The notes below the pieces were generated by a model, which ran no database searches, was not told the origin of the DNA, and was given only the letters and a program-made list of their open reading frames with translations. A program made the translations under genes and the position numbers. 64,000 nucleotides of DNA from NCBI RefSeq assembly GCF_002237595.1, contig NZ_CP022529.1:186001-250000 (forward strand), read 5' to 3'. This document shows, piece after piece, positions 16,255-24,896 of this stretch; within the stretch, counting starts at the first letter, position 1; every line of letters starts with the position of its first letter. This DNA comes from Labrenzia sp. VG12. Lineage in GTDB: Bacteria > Pseudomonadota > Alphaproteobacteria > Rhizobiales > Stappiaceae.

Positions 16255-16923
16255 ATGCGCATCCTTGTTGTTGAAGACGATACCGACCTGAACCGCCAGC
16301 TTGTCACCGCGCTCGAAGAGGCGGGCTACGTGGTCGACAGTGCGACGGACGGCGAAGACGGCCATTTCCTGGGGGATACCGAACCCTATGACGCGGTCGT
16401 CCTCGATCTCGGCCTGCCGACGCTGGACGGTCTGTCGGTTCTGGAGAACTGGCGCCGGGACGGACGCACGATGCCGGTTCTCATTCTGACGGCGCGTGAC
16501 CGCTGGTCGGACAAGGTCGCCGGCATCGATGCCGGTGCTGACGATTATGTCGCCAAGCCGTTTCACATGGAAGAGATCCTGGCGCGGGTGCGCGCCCTTG
16601 TCCGGCGTGCTGCTGGCCATGCGTCCAACGAACTCACTTGCGGGCCGGTTCGCCTTGACTTGCGGGCCGGCAAGGTCACCGTTGACGGCAGTTCCGTGAA
16701 GCTGACCTCGCATGAGTATCGGCTGCTGTCCTACCTCTTGCACCACCAGGGCAAGGTGATCTCCAGAACCGAGCTGACCGAGCATCTGTACGACCAGGAT
16801 TTCGACCGTGATTCCAACACGGTGGAGGTGTTTGTCGGGCGGCTGCGCAAGAAGATCGGCTCCGACATGATCGAAACCATTCGCGGCCTCGGCTATCGCC
16901 TCGGAGCGGCGAGTGACGACTGA
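16255..16923 (+). CDS. feuP: OmpR/PhoP-type response regulator, FeuP-like
   Basis: A 222-residue response regulator. The receiver domain (1-115) has the acidic pair in VVEDDTDL, phospho-acceptor Asp in AVVLDLGLP, Thr in LILTARD and Lys in DYVAKPF. The C-terminal OmpR-type winged helix (about 125-220) has VKLTSHEYRLLSYLL and FDRDSNTVEVFVGRLRKKIG. The receiver segment RDGRTMPVLILTARDRWSDK is the form I associate with rhizobial FeuP. It overlaps the kinase gene by 11 bp. In rhizobia FeuPQ controls cyclic glucan export and envelope or osmotic functions, which would suit the osmolyte cluster upstream; that link is inference. Confidence 0.88.
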   Translation: MRILVVEDDTDLNRQLVTALEEAGYVVDSATDGEDGHFLGDTEPYDAVVLDLGLPTLDGLSVLENWRRDGRTMPVLILTARDRWSDKVAGIDAGADDYVAKPFHMEEILARVRALVRRAAGHASNELTCGPVRLDLRAGKVTVDGSSVKLTSHEYRLLSYLLHHQGKVISRTELTEHLYDQDFDRDSNTVEVFVGRLRKKIGSDMIETIRGLGYRLGAASDD

Positions 16924-18340
16924 CCCTACAGGAGAAGACGCGAACCGGACGGCAGCCCGGCCGCAGCGGTCACTTGCCACCCGTCTGGTCGTCGTGGCCG
17001 CGGTCTGGTCCATCATCGCCCTGGCCCTGGCCGGTGTGTTCCTGGTGAGCCTTTATCAGCGCTCGAGCGAGCGGGCGTTCGATGCCCAGCTCGACGTGCA
17101 TATCAAGGCCCTCATTGCGGAGATGCTCGAAACCGACACGACGTTTGTAAAGGGTGTCGCCAAGACGACCGTCACGGAACCTACCTATCGTGGTGATCCG
17201 CGCTTCTCCTTGCCACTGTCAGGCTGGTACTGGACGGTTCGGGAAGGCGACAGCCAGGCCATTCTTTATGCCTCCGATTCACTTGTCGGCGATCCGTTGA
17301 ACACACCGGCCATGGGCGAAGCGGAGGAAAGCGCAGGCTTTATTGCCGGGCCGACCGGAGATGAAATCCGTGTCCTGCAACAAAAGATTTCGATCGAGGA
17401 AACGCCCTATGTCATTGCGGTTGGTGCAGCGACGGCCGGGTTCTGGGCAGACATTTCCGAATTCGCCCGCCTCGTTACCCTGACCTTGTGCCTTGTCGGT
17501 CTCGGCCTGATCCTGGCAATCTTCTTTCAGGTCAAGGTCGGGCTGCGGCCACTGTTTCGCCTGAAGGCGTCGCTTGCGGCCGTGCGCCAGGGCGACGCTG
17601 ACAAGATTGACGAGGCGCTGCCGCGGGAAATCGCACCCTTGGCTGTGGAGTTGAACGCCCTGATTGTCTCCAACAGGGAAATTGTCGAACGTGCCAGGAC
17701 CCATGTCGGCAATCTGGCCCACGGTCTGAAGACGCCGCTCTCCGTGATTTCGAACGAGGCACGCGCCTCCGGAGGCCCCCTGGCGGAAAAGGTCTCCGAA
17801 CAGGCAACGATCATGTCGACCCAGATCCAGCATCACCTGGAACGCGCACGCATGGCTGCACAGCGCCGGGTCATCGGGGTGTCCTGCGACACCGAGCCGG
17901 TTCTCGCCCGGCTGATTCGCGCCATGGGCAAGATCTATCGCGACAAGGGCATCGAGCCGGAGTTTCACCAGGCAACCTCCATCCGGTTTCGAGGCGAAGC
18001 CCAGGATCTTGAAGAGATGAGCGGCAATCTCATCGACAATGCCTGCAAATGGGCTGCCTCCCGGGTCCGTGTTCGGGTCGCTGCACTGGACGATCCCGCC
18101 ACCAACCGGGACATGTTCGAGATCATTGTTGAAGACGACGGACCGGGACTGACCCCCGACCAGCGTGCCGAAGCCGTGAAACGCGGCCGCCGCCTTGATG
18201 AAACCGTCCCTGGTACCGGGCTGGGCCTGTCGATCGTGGCCGATCTGGCGGCGCTCTATGGCGGCAGTTTCACGCTTGACGGATCGGACCTGGGTGGATT
18301 GAAGGCCCGCCTGGTGCTTCCGGCCTTGCGCAGGGAATAG
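16913..18340 (+). CDS. feuQ: Membrane sensor histidine kinase, FeuQ/PhoQ-like
   Basis: A 475-residue sensor kinase: N-terminal membrane helix (VVVAAVWSIIALALAGVFLV, about 26-45), periplasmic sensor (about 46-180), second helix (LVTLTLCLVGLGLILAIFF, about 185-205), HAMP-like linker, HisKA with phospho-acceptor His in NLAHGLKTPLSV, and HATPase with N box LIDNACKW, G1 DDGPGL and G2 GTGLGLSIV. It starts with GTG inside the regulator gene (11-bp overlap), so the two are translationally coupled. It is expected to phosphorylate the FeuP-like regulator, with the FeuN-like protein as a probable periplasmic modulator. Confidence 0.88.
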   Translation: MTTDPTGEDANRTAARPQRSLATRLVVVAAVWSIIALALAGVFLVSLYQRSSERAFDAQLDVHIKALIAEMLETDTTFVKGVAKTTVTEPTYRGDPRFSLPLSGWYWTVREGDSQAILYASDSLVGDPLNTPAMGEAEESAGFIAGPTGDEIRVLQQKISIEETPYVIAVGAATAGFWADISEFARLVTLTLCLVGLGLILAIFFQVKVGLRPLFRLKASLAAVRQGDADKIDEALPREIAPLAVELNALIVSNREIVERARTHVGNLAHGLKTPLSVISNEARASGGPLAEKVSEQATIMSTQIQHHLERARMAAQRRVIGVSCDTEPVLARLIRAMGKIYRDKGIEPEFHQATSIRFRGEAQDLEEMSGNLIDNACKWAASRVRVRVAALDDPATNRDMFEIIVEDDGPGLTPDQRAEAVKRGRRLDETVPGTGLGLSIVADLAALYGGSFTLDGSDLGGLKARLVLPALRRE

Positions 18341-18390
18341 GGGATGGGAAATGGATCACGGGAGCGTCTGTTGACCGGACTGTGATAGAA

Positions 18391-18406
18391 TGTGACGCAG
18401 ATCACA
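18391..18406. promoter_or_regulatory. CRP-type box (TGTGA-N6-TCACA)
   Basis: TGTGA-CGCAGA-TCACA, a perfect match to both half-sites, 104 bp upstream of the lipoprotein gene at 18510 and 50 bp after the kinase stop codon. Confidence 0.5.
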
Positions 18407-18509
18407 GGAATAAAGGCTAGGTTGTGGCCAAGTTCGGCCACAAATTGAAAATATCACTGATTCACCCACCGGCATCGCCGGTCCAAACACCCATTGGGAG
18501 CTGTTCAGC

Positions 18510-18947
18510 ATGCCATTGCGCGGTGCCACATGTGTTGCTCTTGCCACGATCCTTGCCGGTTGTTCGATGACATCCGGTTCGAGGGATGCGGGCGGCTGGG
18601 GATCCTTTTTTGGCGACCCCAATGCAAATGTGTCCGGAACCGAAGCGAACACAGCGATATCGGTGCTTGTGAACAACGAGTTCGGCGACGCGCTGGACCC
18701 TTCGGACCGCAAGGCTGCCGAAGCGGCACAGGACCGGGCGCTGCGTGCACGGGGTGTCGGTGTGTCCGTCGCCTGGCAGAACGAGCGCACCGGGCGCAGC
18801 GGGCAGGTCAGGCCGGGGCCGGTCTATTTTGTCAATGACACCAGCTGCCGAGAATTTACCCATGAAATGGTGCTGAACGGCCGGGTCCTCAAGGCGCGGG
18901 GCGCCGCTTGCGAAACAGAACGTGGCAACTGGCAAGTGATTGGCTGA
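18510..18947 (+). CDS. RT0821/Lpp0805-type surface lipoprotein
   Basis: A 145-residue lipoprotein. The signal peptide ends in a lipobox (TILAGC, Cys at about residue 18), so it should be lipidated and anchored, probably in the outer membrane. The mature region has the pattern of the RT0821/Lpp0805 surface protein family: ALDPSDRKAAEAAQDRAL, then SVAWQNERTGRSGQVRPG and a C-terminal CREFTHEMVLNGR ... ARGAACE domain with two Cys. The function of the family is unknown. Its place directly after the FeuPQ-like kinase and behind a perfect CRP-type box suggests regulated expression. Confidence 0.75.
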   Translation: MPLRGATCVALATILAGCSMTSGSRDAGGWGSFFGDPNANVSGTEANTAISVLVNNEFGDALDPSDRKAAEAAQDRALRARGVGVSVAWQNERTGRSGQVRPGPVYFVNDTSCREFTHEMVLNGRVLKARGAACETERGNWQVIG

Positions 18948-18996
18948 GCAGACGCCTGATCATTCAAAGGTCATTCAAATCTCTGCATTTTTTCTC

Positions 18997-19014
18997 AACA
19001 CTTGTTTAAGTGTT
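18997..19014. promoter_or_regulatory. Inverted repeat upstream of the 491-aa gene
   Basis: AACACTT-GTTT-AAGTGTT is a perfect 7-bp inverted repeat 48 bp before the start at 19062, in an AT-rich stretch. It could be an operator or the terminator stem of the lipoprotein transcript, though no T-run follows it. Confidence 0.35.
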
Positions 19015-19061
19015 ACAGCGTTAATATTGCCGGGTTATCGATCGCGATGTTGACGCTGTGA

Positions 19062-20537
19062 ATGACCTATTCGGACCAGCTTGAAACAAAACTGAAGAAC
19101 TACCTGAGCAGCCTGAGCCCAAAAGCGGTTGAGGCCCTGGTTCGTAACCTTGAGCGGGCAAAGGTTCAAAAGGACGCCGACCCGCATATTCAGCTGATCC
19201 TGTCGGCGGCCGTCACCCTGTTGCGCAAGCCGCAGCCGGTCACACCCGATTTGCCGGGTGGGGACCAGCGGCGCGGCCAGATCCAGCGCATGTTCTTTGC
19301 GCCGCTCGACGATTTCCTCATCAACGAAATGCTGCCTCACCGCCAGGAAGGGCGCATTTACCGCGGTATGCTCGACCGTGTCTGGAAATGGCTCGGCAGG
19401 GACGTCATGGCTGCCGATGTGCGCATCGTTCTCGAGCAGGCCGGCAACGCCTCTGTCAGCGGTGAGCGCATCGACGCGCTGGTTCAGGCCCTGCGGACGC
19501 GCGCAGTGGAAGCCATTGGCGAAAAGCTGCATCGGGCCGAAGTCTCGGAAAAGGAACATCGCCGGATTGCCGCCGAGCTGGGTGGAGCCCGCGGCATGGC
19601 GGAGCTGAAGGACATTCAGAAGATCTTCGCGGCGGAACGCTGGCTGGTGCCGTTTCTGCAGACCATTCCGGAGCGGATCAACGAACACAGGCTGAAACGG
19701 GACACGGATGTCCTGCGTCTGGTCGACAAGTGTTCGACACGCTTTCCAGACCATGTCCCTGTCGTCGCCGCTGCTCTTGTGGAACGTGCCGACGCGCCGT
19801 CGGCCCTGTGTGCCTTTGCCGGTCGTCTCAACGGCGACAGCGACCCGAAAGCCATCGCGAACTCGCAATTCGCGCCGTTCGTCGATGTGGTAATGAGTGA
19901 AGCGGAGCGGTTGCAGATCCTTGCGCTGGAACATCGCAATCACAATCCGGATCCGGTTGCCTTTTCCCAGGCCCTGTCGGAATACCACCTGCTTGTCAGG
20001 GGCGTGGAACGCGACATGGATCTGTCGGTCACCGGCAAGTGGCACAAGCAGCTTGCGGAGACCAAGCGCAGCATTTCTAATGTTGTCACGCGTGAGCTCA
20101 ACAGTGCGCATGGCAGCGTTCGCCGGGCCCTGCAAGTGCCGAAGTTCGACAAGAACGGTACGCTTCAGAAAGATCAGGTCGCAATTGACGACGCGGTCAG
20201 AGCCCTGCGGGTGGTCACAATGGTGCGCAATGCTTCCGAGACCTTCGCGGTGAACGAGATCGGCAAGCGGACGCGTCAGGCCGTTGAACAGACACTCGAA
20301 ATCCTGACACGTTCGCTGATCACGGATATCGGCAAGGCCCGCGGACCGCAGATGGAGGCCCAGATGGCCGCCGCGGACGTCGCGATTCTGTTGTCTGAAA
20401 TCTATTTCGGCGATGAATATGCGGCCCAGCTTCGCAGAAGCCGGCAGTCGGCAGTGTCCAAGGCCAACAAGGGGGCCGCGGAAACAGTTTCCAATCCGGA
20501 ACGCAAACTGGTGGCGAACGCCCTCGGGCGCCGTTAG
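19062..20537 (+). CDS. Conserved-looking hypothetical protein (491 aa)
   Basis: I do not recognise this 491-residue protein. It has no signal peptide or membrane segment and appears almost entirely alpha-helical and charged, with helices such as LSPKAVEALVRNLERAKVQK at the N-terminus and repeated amphipathic helices to the end (RKLVANALGRR). A basic C-terminus and many Lys/Arg/Glu pairs suggest a cytoplasmic scaffold or nucleic-acid-associated protein, but that is only composition. It lies between the FeuPQ-linked lipoprotein and ccmI. A 503-codon frame on the opposite strand is a high-GC shadow. Confidence 0.85.
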   Translation: MTYSDQLETKLKNYLSSLSPKAVEALVRNLERAKVQKDADPHIQLILSAAVTLLRKPQPVTPDLPGGDQRRGQIQRMFFAPLDDFLINEMLPHRQEGRIYRGMLDRVWKWLGRDVMAADVRIVLEQAGNASVSGERIDALVQALRTRAVEAIGEKLHRAEVSEKEHRRIAAELGGARGMAELKDIQKIFAAERWLVPFLQTIPERINEHRLKRDTDVLRLVDKCSTRFPDHVPVVAAALVERADAPSALCAFAGRLNGDSDPKAIANSQFAPFVDVVMSEAERLQILALEHRNHNPDPVAFSQALSEYHLLVRGVERDMDLSVTGKWHKQLAETKRSISNVVTRELNSAHGSVRRALQVPKFDKNGTLQKDQVAIDDAVRALRVVTMVRNASETFAVNEIGKRTRQAVEQTLEILTRSLITDIGKARGPQMEAQMAAADVAILLSEIYFGDEYAAQLRRSRQSAVSKANKGAAETVSNPERKLVANALGRR

Positions 20538-20618
20538 GGCGGACAAACGCAGCCGCGACCGCCGGTCACATCATAGCCTTCTTGCTTTTGCCGTCATTGA
20601 GCGTTCTATAGTGCGCTC

Positions 20619-21752
20619 ATGGTATTTTGGATTCTGATAGCATGTCTGACGGCTCTGGCCGCCCTCTCGGTTCTGGTGCCGCTGGCGCGGAGCGGCCGCC
20701 AGCACACTGCCGAGGCAGCAAAGGCGGACGAGGCGGTCTATCGCGACCAGCTGAACGCCATCGAAACGGAACTTGAGCGCGGCTTCATTGATGCCGAGAC
20801 TGCGGAAGCTGCGCGAACCGAAACAGCCCGTCGGCTTTTGGCTGCAAACCAGCGCGCGGCAGACGAACCCCGGCAATCTCATCAAGGTGCACGCCTGAGA
20901 GCGGCACAGGGCGTGGCGCTCCTTGTTCTCCCGGTTGCCGCCTGTGGCCTGTATCTGTTTCTCGGTTCTCCCGGCGAGCCCGACCAGCCGCTGCAGGCGC
21001 GTTTGTCCGCTCCTGCGGAAGGCCAGTCAGTCGACGTGCTGGTGGCGCGCGTTGAAAGACATCTTGCGAACGATCCGGAAGACGGCCAGGGATGGGCTGT
21101 CATTGCGCCCGTTTACCTCAGGCGCGGACAACCGGAAGCGTCGGCAAATGCCTATGCCAACGCATTGCGTCTGCTGGGACCCCGGCAGGACTGGCTGACC
21201 GACATGGGCGAGGCGATCACGATTGCGAACCGCGGTCTGGTGACTGCGGACGCGCGCCGGGCGTTTGAACAGGCTGTGGAGCTCGAGCCAACCGCTGTGA
21301 AACCCCGCTTCTTCCTTGCCATTGCGCTTGGCCAGGAAGGCCGCAAGGAAGACGCTGTGGCGGCCTGGCAGGCCTTGCTCGAGGGCGCGGATGAAACGGA
21401 AATCTGGGTGCCGGCAGCGCGCCAGGAACTGGCTGCACTCACCTGGCAGGGACCGGAAGGGGAGAGCCGACCTGGCTCTTCGCGGGAAGACATCGCCGCG
21501 GCCGGCGACATGACAGCGGAAGACCGCCAGGCCATGATCATGAACATGGTCGATGGTCTTGCGTCGCGTCTCGACAGTGACGGCGGCTCAGTGGAGGAAT
21601 GGAACCGCCTGATCAACGCCTATATGGTGTTGGGCAACAAGCCGGAAGCCGAAGCGGCCCTTGCGAAGGCTCTAGCAGCCTACAAAGAAAGCCCGGAGCA
21701 ATTGTCGGTGATCAAGGACGCGGCTGGTCAGCTCGGGTTATCTGGCTCTTGA
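20619..21752 (+). CDS. ccmI: c-type cytochrome biogenesis protein CcmI
   Basis: A 377-residue member of the CcmI/CycH family, which delivers apocytochrome c to the haem ligation complex at the periplasmic face. It has an N-terminal membrane helix (VFWILIACLTALAALSVLVPLA), a loop with YRDQLNAIETELERGFIDAETAEAARTE as usual in CcmI, a second helix (VALLVLPVAACGLYLFLG, about 104-121) and a C-terminal TPR region (about 145-375; repeated AYANALRLLGP-like units). It is first of the ccmI-ccmE-ccmF-ccmH run, as in rhizobial cycHJKL. Confidence 0.93.
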   Translation: MVFWILIACLTALAALSVLVPLARSGRQHTAEAAKADEAVYRDQLNAIETELERGFIDAETAEAARTETARRLLAANQRAADEPRQSHQGARLRAAQGVALLVLPVAACGLYLFLGSPGEPDQPLQARLSAPAEGQSVDVLVARVERHLANDPEDGQGWAVIAPVYLRRGQPEASANAYANALRLLGPRQDWLTDMGEAITIANRGLVTADARRAFEQAVELEPTAVKPRFFLAIALGQEGRKEDAVAAWQALLEGADETEIWVPAARQELAALTWQGPEGESRPGSSREDIAAAGDMTAEDRQAMIMNMVDGLASRLDSDGGSVEEWNRLINAYMVLGNKPEAEAALAKALAAYKESPEQLSVIKDAAGQLGLSGS

Positions 21753-21813
21753 AGACGAGCCGGACGGGTGCAAGTACCGGGGCGTCAGGATTGAATTTCG
21801 GACGGTTTGAAAA

Positions 21814-22263
21814 ATGACACGCAAGCAAAGACGTTTGACACTTATCGGGTCTGCCGGTGCGGTTCTGGCGGTTGCGCTGGGCCTGATCCTGTTTGCCCTC
21901 AATGATCAGATCGTGTTTTTCCAGAGCCCCACCGATATCACGCAACAGGCGATCCCTGATGGCCAGCGGATCCGGCTTGGCGGGCTGGTCGAGGAAGGGT
22001 CGGTCGTGCGTTCGGACAATGCGGAAGTTCGGTTTCGGGTCACGGACACCGCCAACGCAGTGGCCGTCACCTACAAGGGCATCCTTCCGGACCTGTTCCG
22101 CGAGGGGCAGGGCGTTGTAACCGAGGGCATCATCGGGCCTGATGGGGTGTTTGTCGCCGACAGCGTCCTTGCCAAGCACGACGAAAACTACATGCCCAAG
22201 GAAGTTGCCGAAGCGCTCAAGGATCAAGGGCACTGGCAGGGCGGCGAAGAGACCGCTAATTAA
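21814..22263 (+). CDS. ccmE: Cytochrome c maturation haem chaperone CcmE
   Basis: A 149-residue periplasmic haem chaperone. It has one N-terminal membrane anchor (LIGSAGAVLAVALGLILFAL) after a basic start (MTRKQRRL), then an OB-fold with RIRLGGLVEEGSVVR and VTYKGILPDLFREGQGVV. The covalent haem-binding His is in VLAKHDENYMPKE, followed by the Tyr that ligates haem. It takes haem from CcmC/D and passes it to CcmF. It lies between ccmI and ccmF with short gaps, a likely operon. Confidence 0.96.
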   Translation: MTRKQRRLTLIGSAGAVLAVALGLILFALNDQIVFFQSPTDITQQAIPDGQRIRLGGLVEEGSVVRSDNAEVRFRVTDTANAVAVTYKGILPDLFREGQGVVTEGIIGPDGVFVADSVLAKHDENYMPKEVAEALKDQGHWQGGEETAN

Positions 22264-22300
22264 GGCTTTAGACTGCTTGCAGGGGAATTGAGGGACGCGC

Positions 22301-24286
22301 ATGATTGTCGAGTTCGGTCACTACGCTCTGGTGCTGGCATTTGCCCTGGCGCTGGTCCAGTCCGTTCTGCCCCTTTGGGGCGCGTTGTCGAAGGACGACC
22401 GGCTGATGGCGATCGCGCCACCTGTCTCCGTGACAATGTTCTTCCTTGTGCTTCTGTCCTTCGTCGCGCTGACGGCCGCTTATCTCAATTCCGACTTTTC
22501 GGTCCAGAATGTGGTTGAGAACTCGCATTCGGCAAAGCCGCTCATCTACAAGTTTACCGGCGTTTGGGGAAACCACGAAGGCTCGATGCTGCTCTGGGTG
22601 CTCATCCTGGTCTTCTTCGCGGCACTGGTCGGCGCCTTCGGTCGCAACTTGCCTGCAGATCTCAGGGCGGTGACCTTGTCTGTGCAGGCCTGGGTCACGG
22701 CCGGCTTCCTCCTGTTCCTGCTGGCCACTTCGAACCCGTTCAACCGGATTGCCAATCCGCCGCTTGAGGGGGCGGACCTCAATCCGATCCTGCAGGACAT
22801 CGGCCTCGCGATCCATCCGCCGTTGCTCTATGTCGGCTATGTCGGCTTTTCGATCACATTCTCCTTTGCGGTGGCGGCGCTTATTCTGGGGCGCATTGAT
22901 GCCGCCTGGGCGCGGTGGGTCCGGCCGTGGACGTTGCTCGCCTGGTGTTTCCTGACCCTCGGCATCGCCATGGGCTCCTACTGGGCCTATTACGAACTCG
23001 GCTGGGGTGGCTGGTGGTTCTGGGATCCGGTTGAAAACGCCAGCTTCATGCCCTGGCTTTCCGGCACCGCACTTCTCCATTCGGCGATCGTCATGGAAAA
23101 ACGCGAAGCACTCAAGGTCTGGACCGTGCTTCTGGCGATTTTCACCTTCTCGCTGTCGCTGCTCGGCACGTTCCTCGTGCGCTCCGGTGTCCTGACTTCC
23201 GTGCATGCCTTTGCCACCGATCCGGCGCGCGGTGTGTTCATCCTGGCGTTGCTCTGCCTCTTCATCGGCGGGTCCCTGTCGCTTTACGCCTGGCGGGCAC
23301 CGCTTCTCAAGCAGGGGGGGCTGTTTGCGCCGATCAGCCGTGAAGGCGGCCTGGTCCTGAACAACCTGTTTCTGACGGCGGCCTGCGCAGCGGTTTTTGT
23401 CGGCACGCTCTATCCGCTTGTGCTCGATGCCATCACCGGAGAAAAAATCTCGGTCGGTGCGCCGTTCTTCAATCTGACTTTCGGTCCGCTGATGGTGCCG
23501 CTTCTGCTGGCCATCCCCTTCGGGCCGGTGCTGTCCTGGAAACGCGGTGATCTGGCAGCTGCCTGCCAACGGCTCTACGCGGCCTTAGGTCTTGCGCTCG
23601 TGATGACGCTGGTTGCCTTCTGGGCCTGGGGGCTCGACATGGTGCTCGCGCCGCTGGGTGTCGGTCTGGGTGTCTGGGTCATGGCGGGTGCCGTTTCGGA
23701 GATCATCACTCGCGTCAAGTTCTTCGAGATCGGTCCGAAGCGCGGGGTCGCCCGGCTGGTCGGTCTGCCAGGCTCCGCCTGGGGCACGGCTGTCGCCCAT
23801 TTCGGTGTTGGAGTCACCGTGCTCGGCATTGTCACCGCTTCGGCCTTCCAGGAAGAGCAGGTGCTGACGATGCGCCCGGGCGAAACGGTTAAGGTGGCGG
23901 GCTACCAGTTCACCTTCGACGGTGCAGCGCCGAGGCGAGGGCCGAACTACACCGAAGAGGTCGGCCATTTCACCATCCGGCAGGGCGGAACGGTGGTCGC
24001 GGAACTCGATCCGTCCAAGCGCGTCTACACGGCGCGGCAGATGCCGACCACGGAAGCCGGCATTCACACGGTCGGGTTCTCTCAGCTCTACCTGTCTCTG
24101 GGCGAGAGCCGGGGAGACGGCGCTGTAGACGTGCGGGTCTACTACAAGCCCCTGATCACCCTCATCTGGATCGGCTGCGTGATCATGTCGCTTGGCGCGG
24201 TTTTCTCCATGGCCGACCGGCGTTTGAGGATCGGGGCGCCGAAACCGGCGCGCAAGCGGCAGGCATCGCCGGCAGCCGCGGAGTAG
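22301..24286 (+). CDS. ccmF: Haem lyase CcmF
   Basis: A 661-residue polytopic inner-membrane protein with about 13-15 hydrophobic segments. The Trp-rich haem-handling motif is seen as GWGGWWFWDPVENASF (about residue 235-250), and WGNHEGSMLLW near residue 88-98 and the NPF motif nearby are family hallmarks. With CcmH and CcmI it attaches haem to apocytochrome CXXCH motifs in the periplasm. It is followed after 3 bp by ccmH. The antisense frame over its 5' half is a shadow. Confidence 0.97.
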   Translation: MIVEFGHYALVLAFALALVQSVLPLWGALSKDDRLMAIAPPVSVTMFFLVLLSFVALTAAYLNSDFSVQNVVENSHSAKPLIYKFTGVWGNHEGSMLLWVLILVFFAALVGAFGRNLPADLRAVTLSVQAWVTAGFLLFLLATSNPFNRIANPPLEGADLNPILQDIGLAIHPPLLYVGYVGFSITFSFAVAALILGRIDAAWARWVRPWTLLAWCFLTLGIAMGSYWAYYELGWGGWWFWDPVENASFMPWLSGTALLHSAIVMEKREALKVWTVLLAIFTFSLSLLGTFLVRSGVLTSVHAFATDPARGVFILALLCLFIGGSLSLYAWRAPLLKQGGLFAPISREGGLVLNNLFLTAACAAVFVGTLYPLVLDAITGEKISVGAPFFNLTFGPLMVPLLLAIPFGPVLSWKRGDLAAACQRLYAALGLALVMTLVAFWAWGLDMVLAPLGVGLGVWVMAGAVSEIITRVKFFEIGPKRGVARLVGLPGSAWGTAVAHFGVGVTVLGIVTASAFQEEQVLTMRPGETVKVAGYQFTFDGAAPRRGPNYTEEVGHFTIRQGGTVVAELDPSKRVYTARQMPTTEAGIHTVGFSQLYLSLGESRGDGAVDVRVYYKPLITLIWIGCVIMSLGAVFSMADRRLRIGAPKPARKRQASPAAAE

Positions 24287-24289
24287 ACC

Positions 24290-24775
24290 ATGTTCCGTTC
24301 TTTCCTTTCCTGTCTGATCCTTGCGTTTGGCCTGGTTGCGTCACCCGCACTGGCGGTGGCCCCGGACGAAATTCTGGATGATCCGGCACTTGAAGCACGT
24401 GCCAGGGCATTGTCGGCCGAGTTGCGCTGCATGGTCTGCCAGAACCAGTCGATCGACGACAGCGATGCGCCTCTGGCCAAGGATCTGCGGGTCCTTGTGC
24501 GTGAACGGCTCGTGGCTGGTGACAGCGATGGCCAGGTGATCGACTACCTCGTGTCGCGGTACGGCGAATTCGTGCTGCTCAAACCGAGATTTGCCTGGCA
24601 TACGCTGGTGCTTTGGGCCGCAGGGCCACTGGCACTGATTGCGGGATTGATAGCCATTTTCATGGCGCTGCGCGGACGCTCGGCCCGCCTGGCAGGGGCG
24701 CAGTCGGAACCGGTGGCAAAACTTTCCGAGGAAGAAGAACACCGCTTGCAGGCCCTTCTGGACAAGGACGACTGA
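24290..24775 (+). CDS. ccmH: Cytochrome c-type biogenesis protein CcmH (CcmL/CycL)
   Basis: A 161-residue protein with a cleavable signal peptide (LILAFGLVASPALA), a periplasmic three-helix domain with the redox motif LRCMVCQNQSI (CxxC), and a C-terminal membrane anchor (TLVLWAAGPLALIAGLIAIF). It reduces apocytochrome cysteines before haem ligation. This is the short CcmH/CycL form; the TPR part is supplied by CcmI upstream. In rhizobia degP normally follows; here four other genes intervene. Confidence 0.95.
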   Translation: MFRSFLSCLILAFGLVASPALAVAPDEILDDPALEARARALSAELRCMVCQNQSIDDSDAPLAKDLRVLVRERLVAGDSDGQVIDYLVSRYGEFVLLKPRFAWHTLVLWAAGPLALIAGLIAIFMALRGRSARLAGAQSEPVAKLSEEEEHRLQALLDKDD

Positions 24776-24896
24776 CGCCAGCACCTTGCTCTGGCTTCGT
24801 CCACGAGCTGTGGTCACAGTGTTCACACCAAGGCGTGACTTGCATGACTTGCCCTCATGCTTACCTCTGGCCAAGCAGAAGCTGGAGGGATTGAAG

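Noticed and set aside
19035..20546. 503-codon open frame on the minus strand opposite the 491-aa gene
   Set aside because: Composition rich in His, Arg and Gly with no domain pattern, and the plus-strand frame has a normal start and protein-like helices. Long antisense frames are expected in DNA this GC-rich.
22268..23569. 433-codon antisense frame opposite ccmF
   Set aside because: Highly charged, low-complexity translation typical of the antisense of a membrane protein.
24809..24829. TGTGGTCACAGTGTTCACA upstream of the hydrolase-OsmC gene as a CRP site
   Set aside because: No arrangement gives both half-sites at the required 6-bp spacing.
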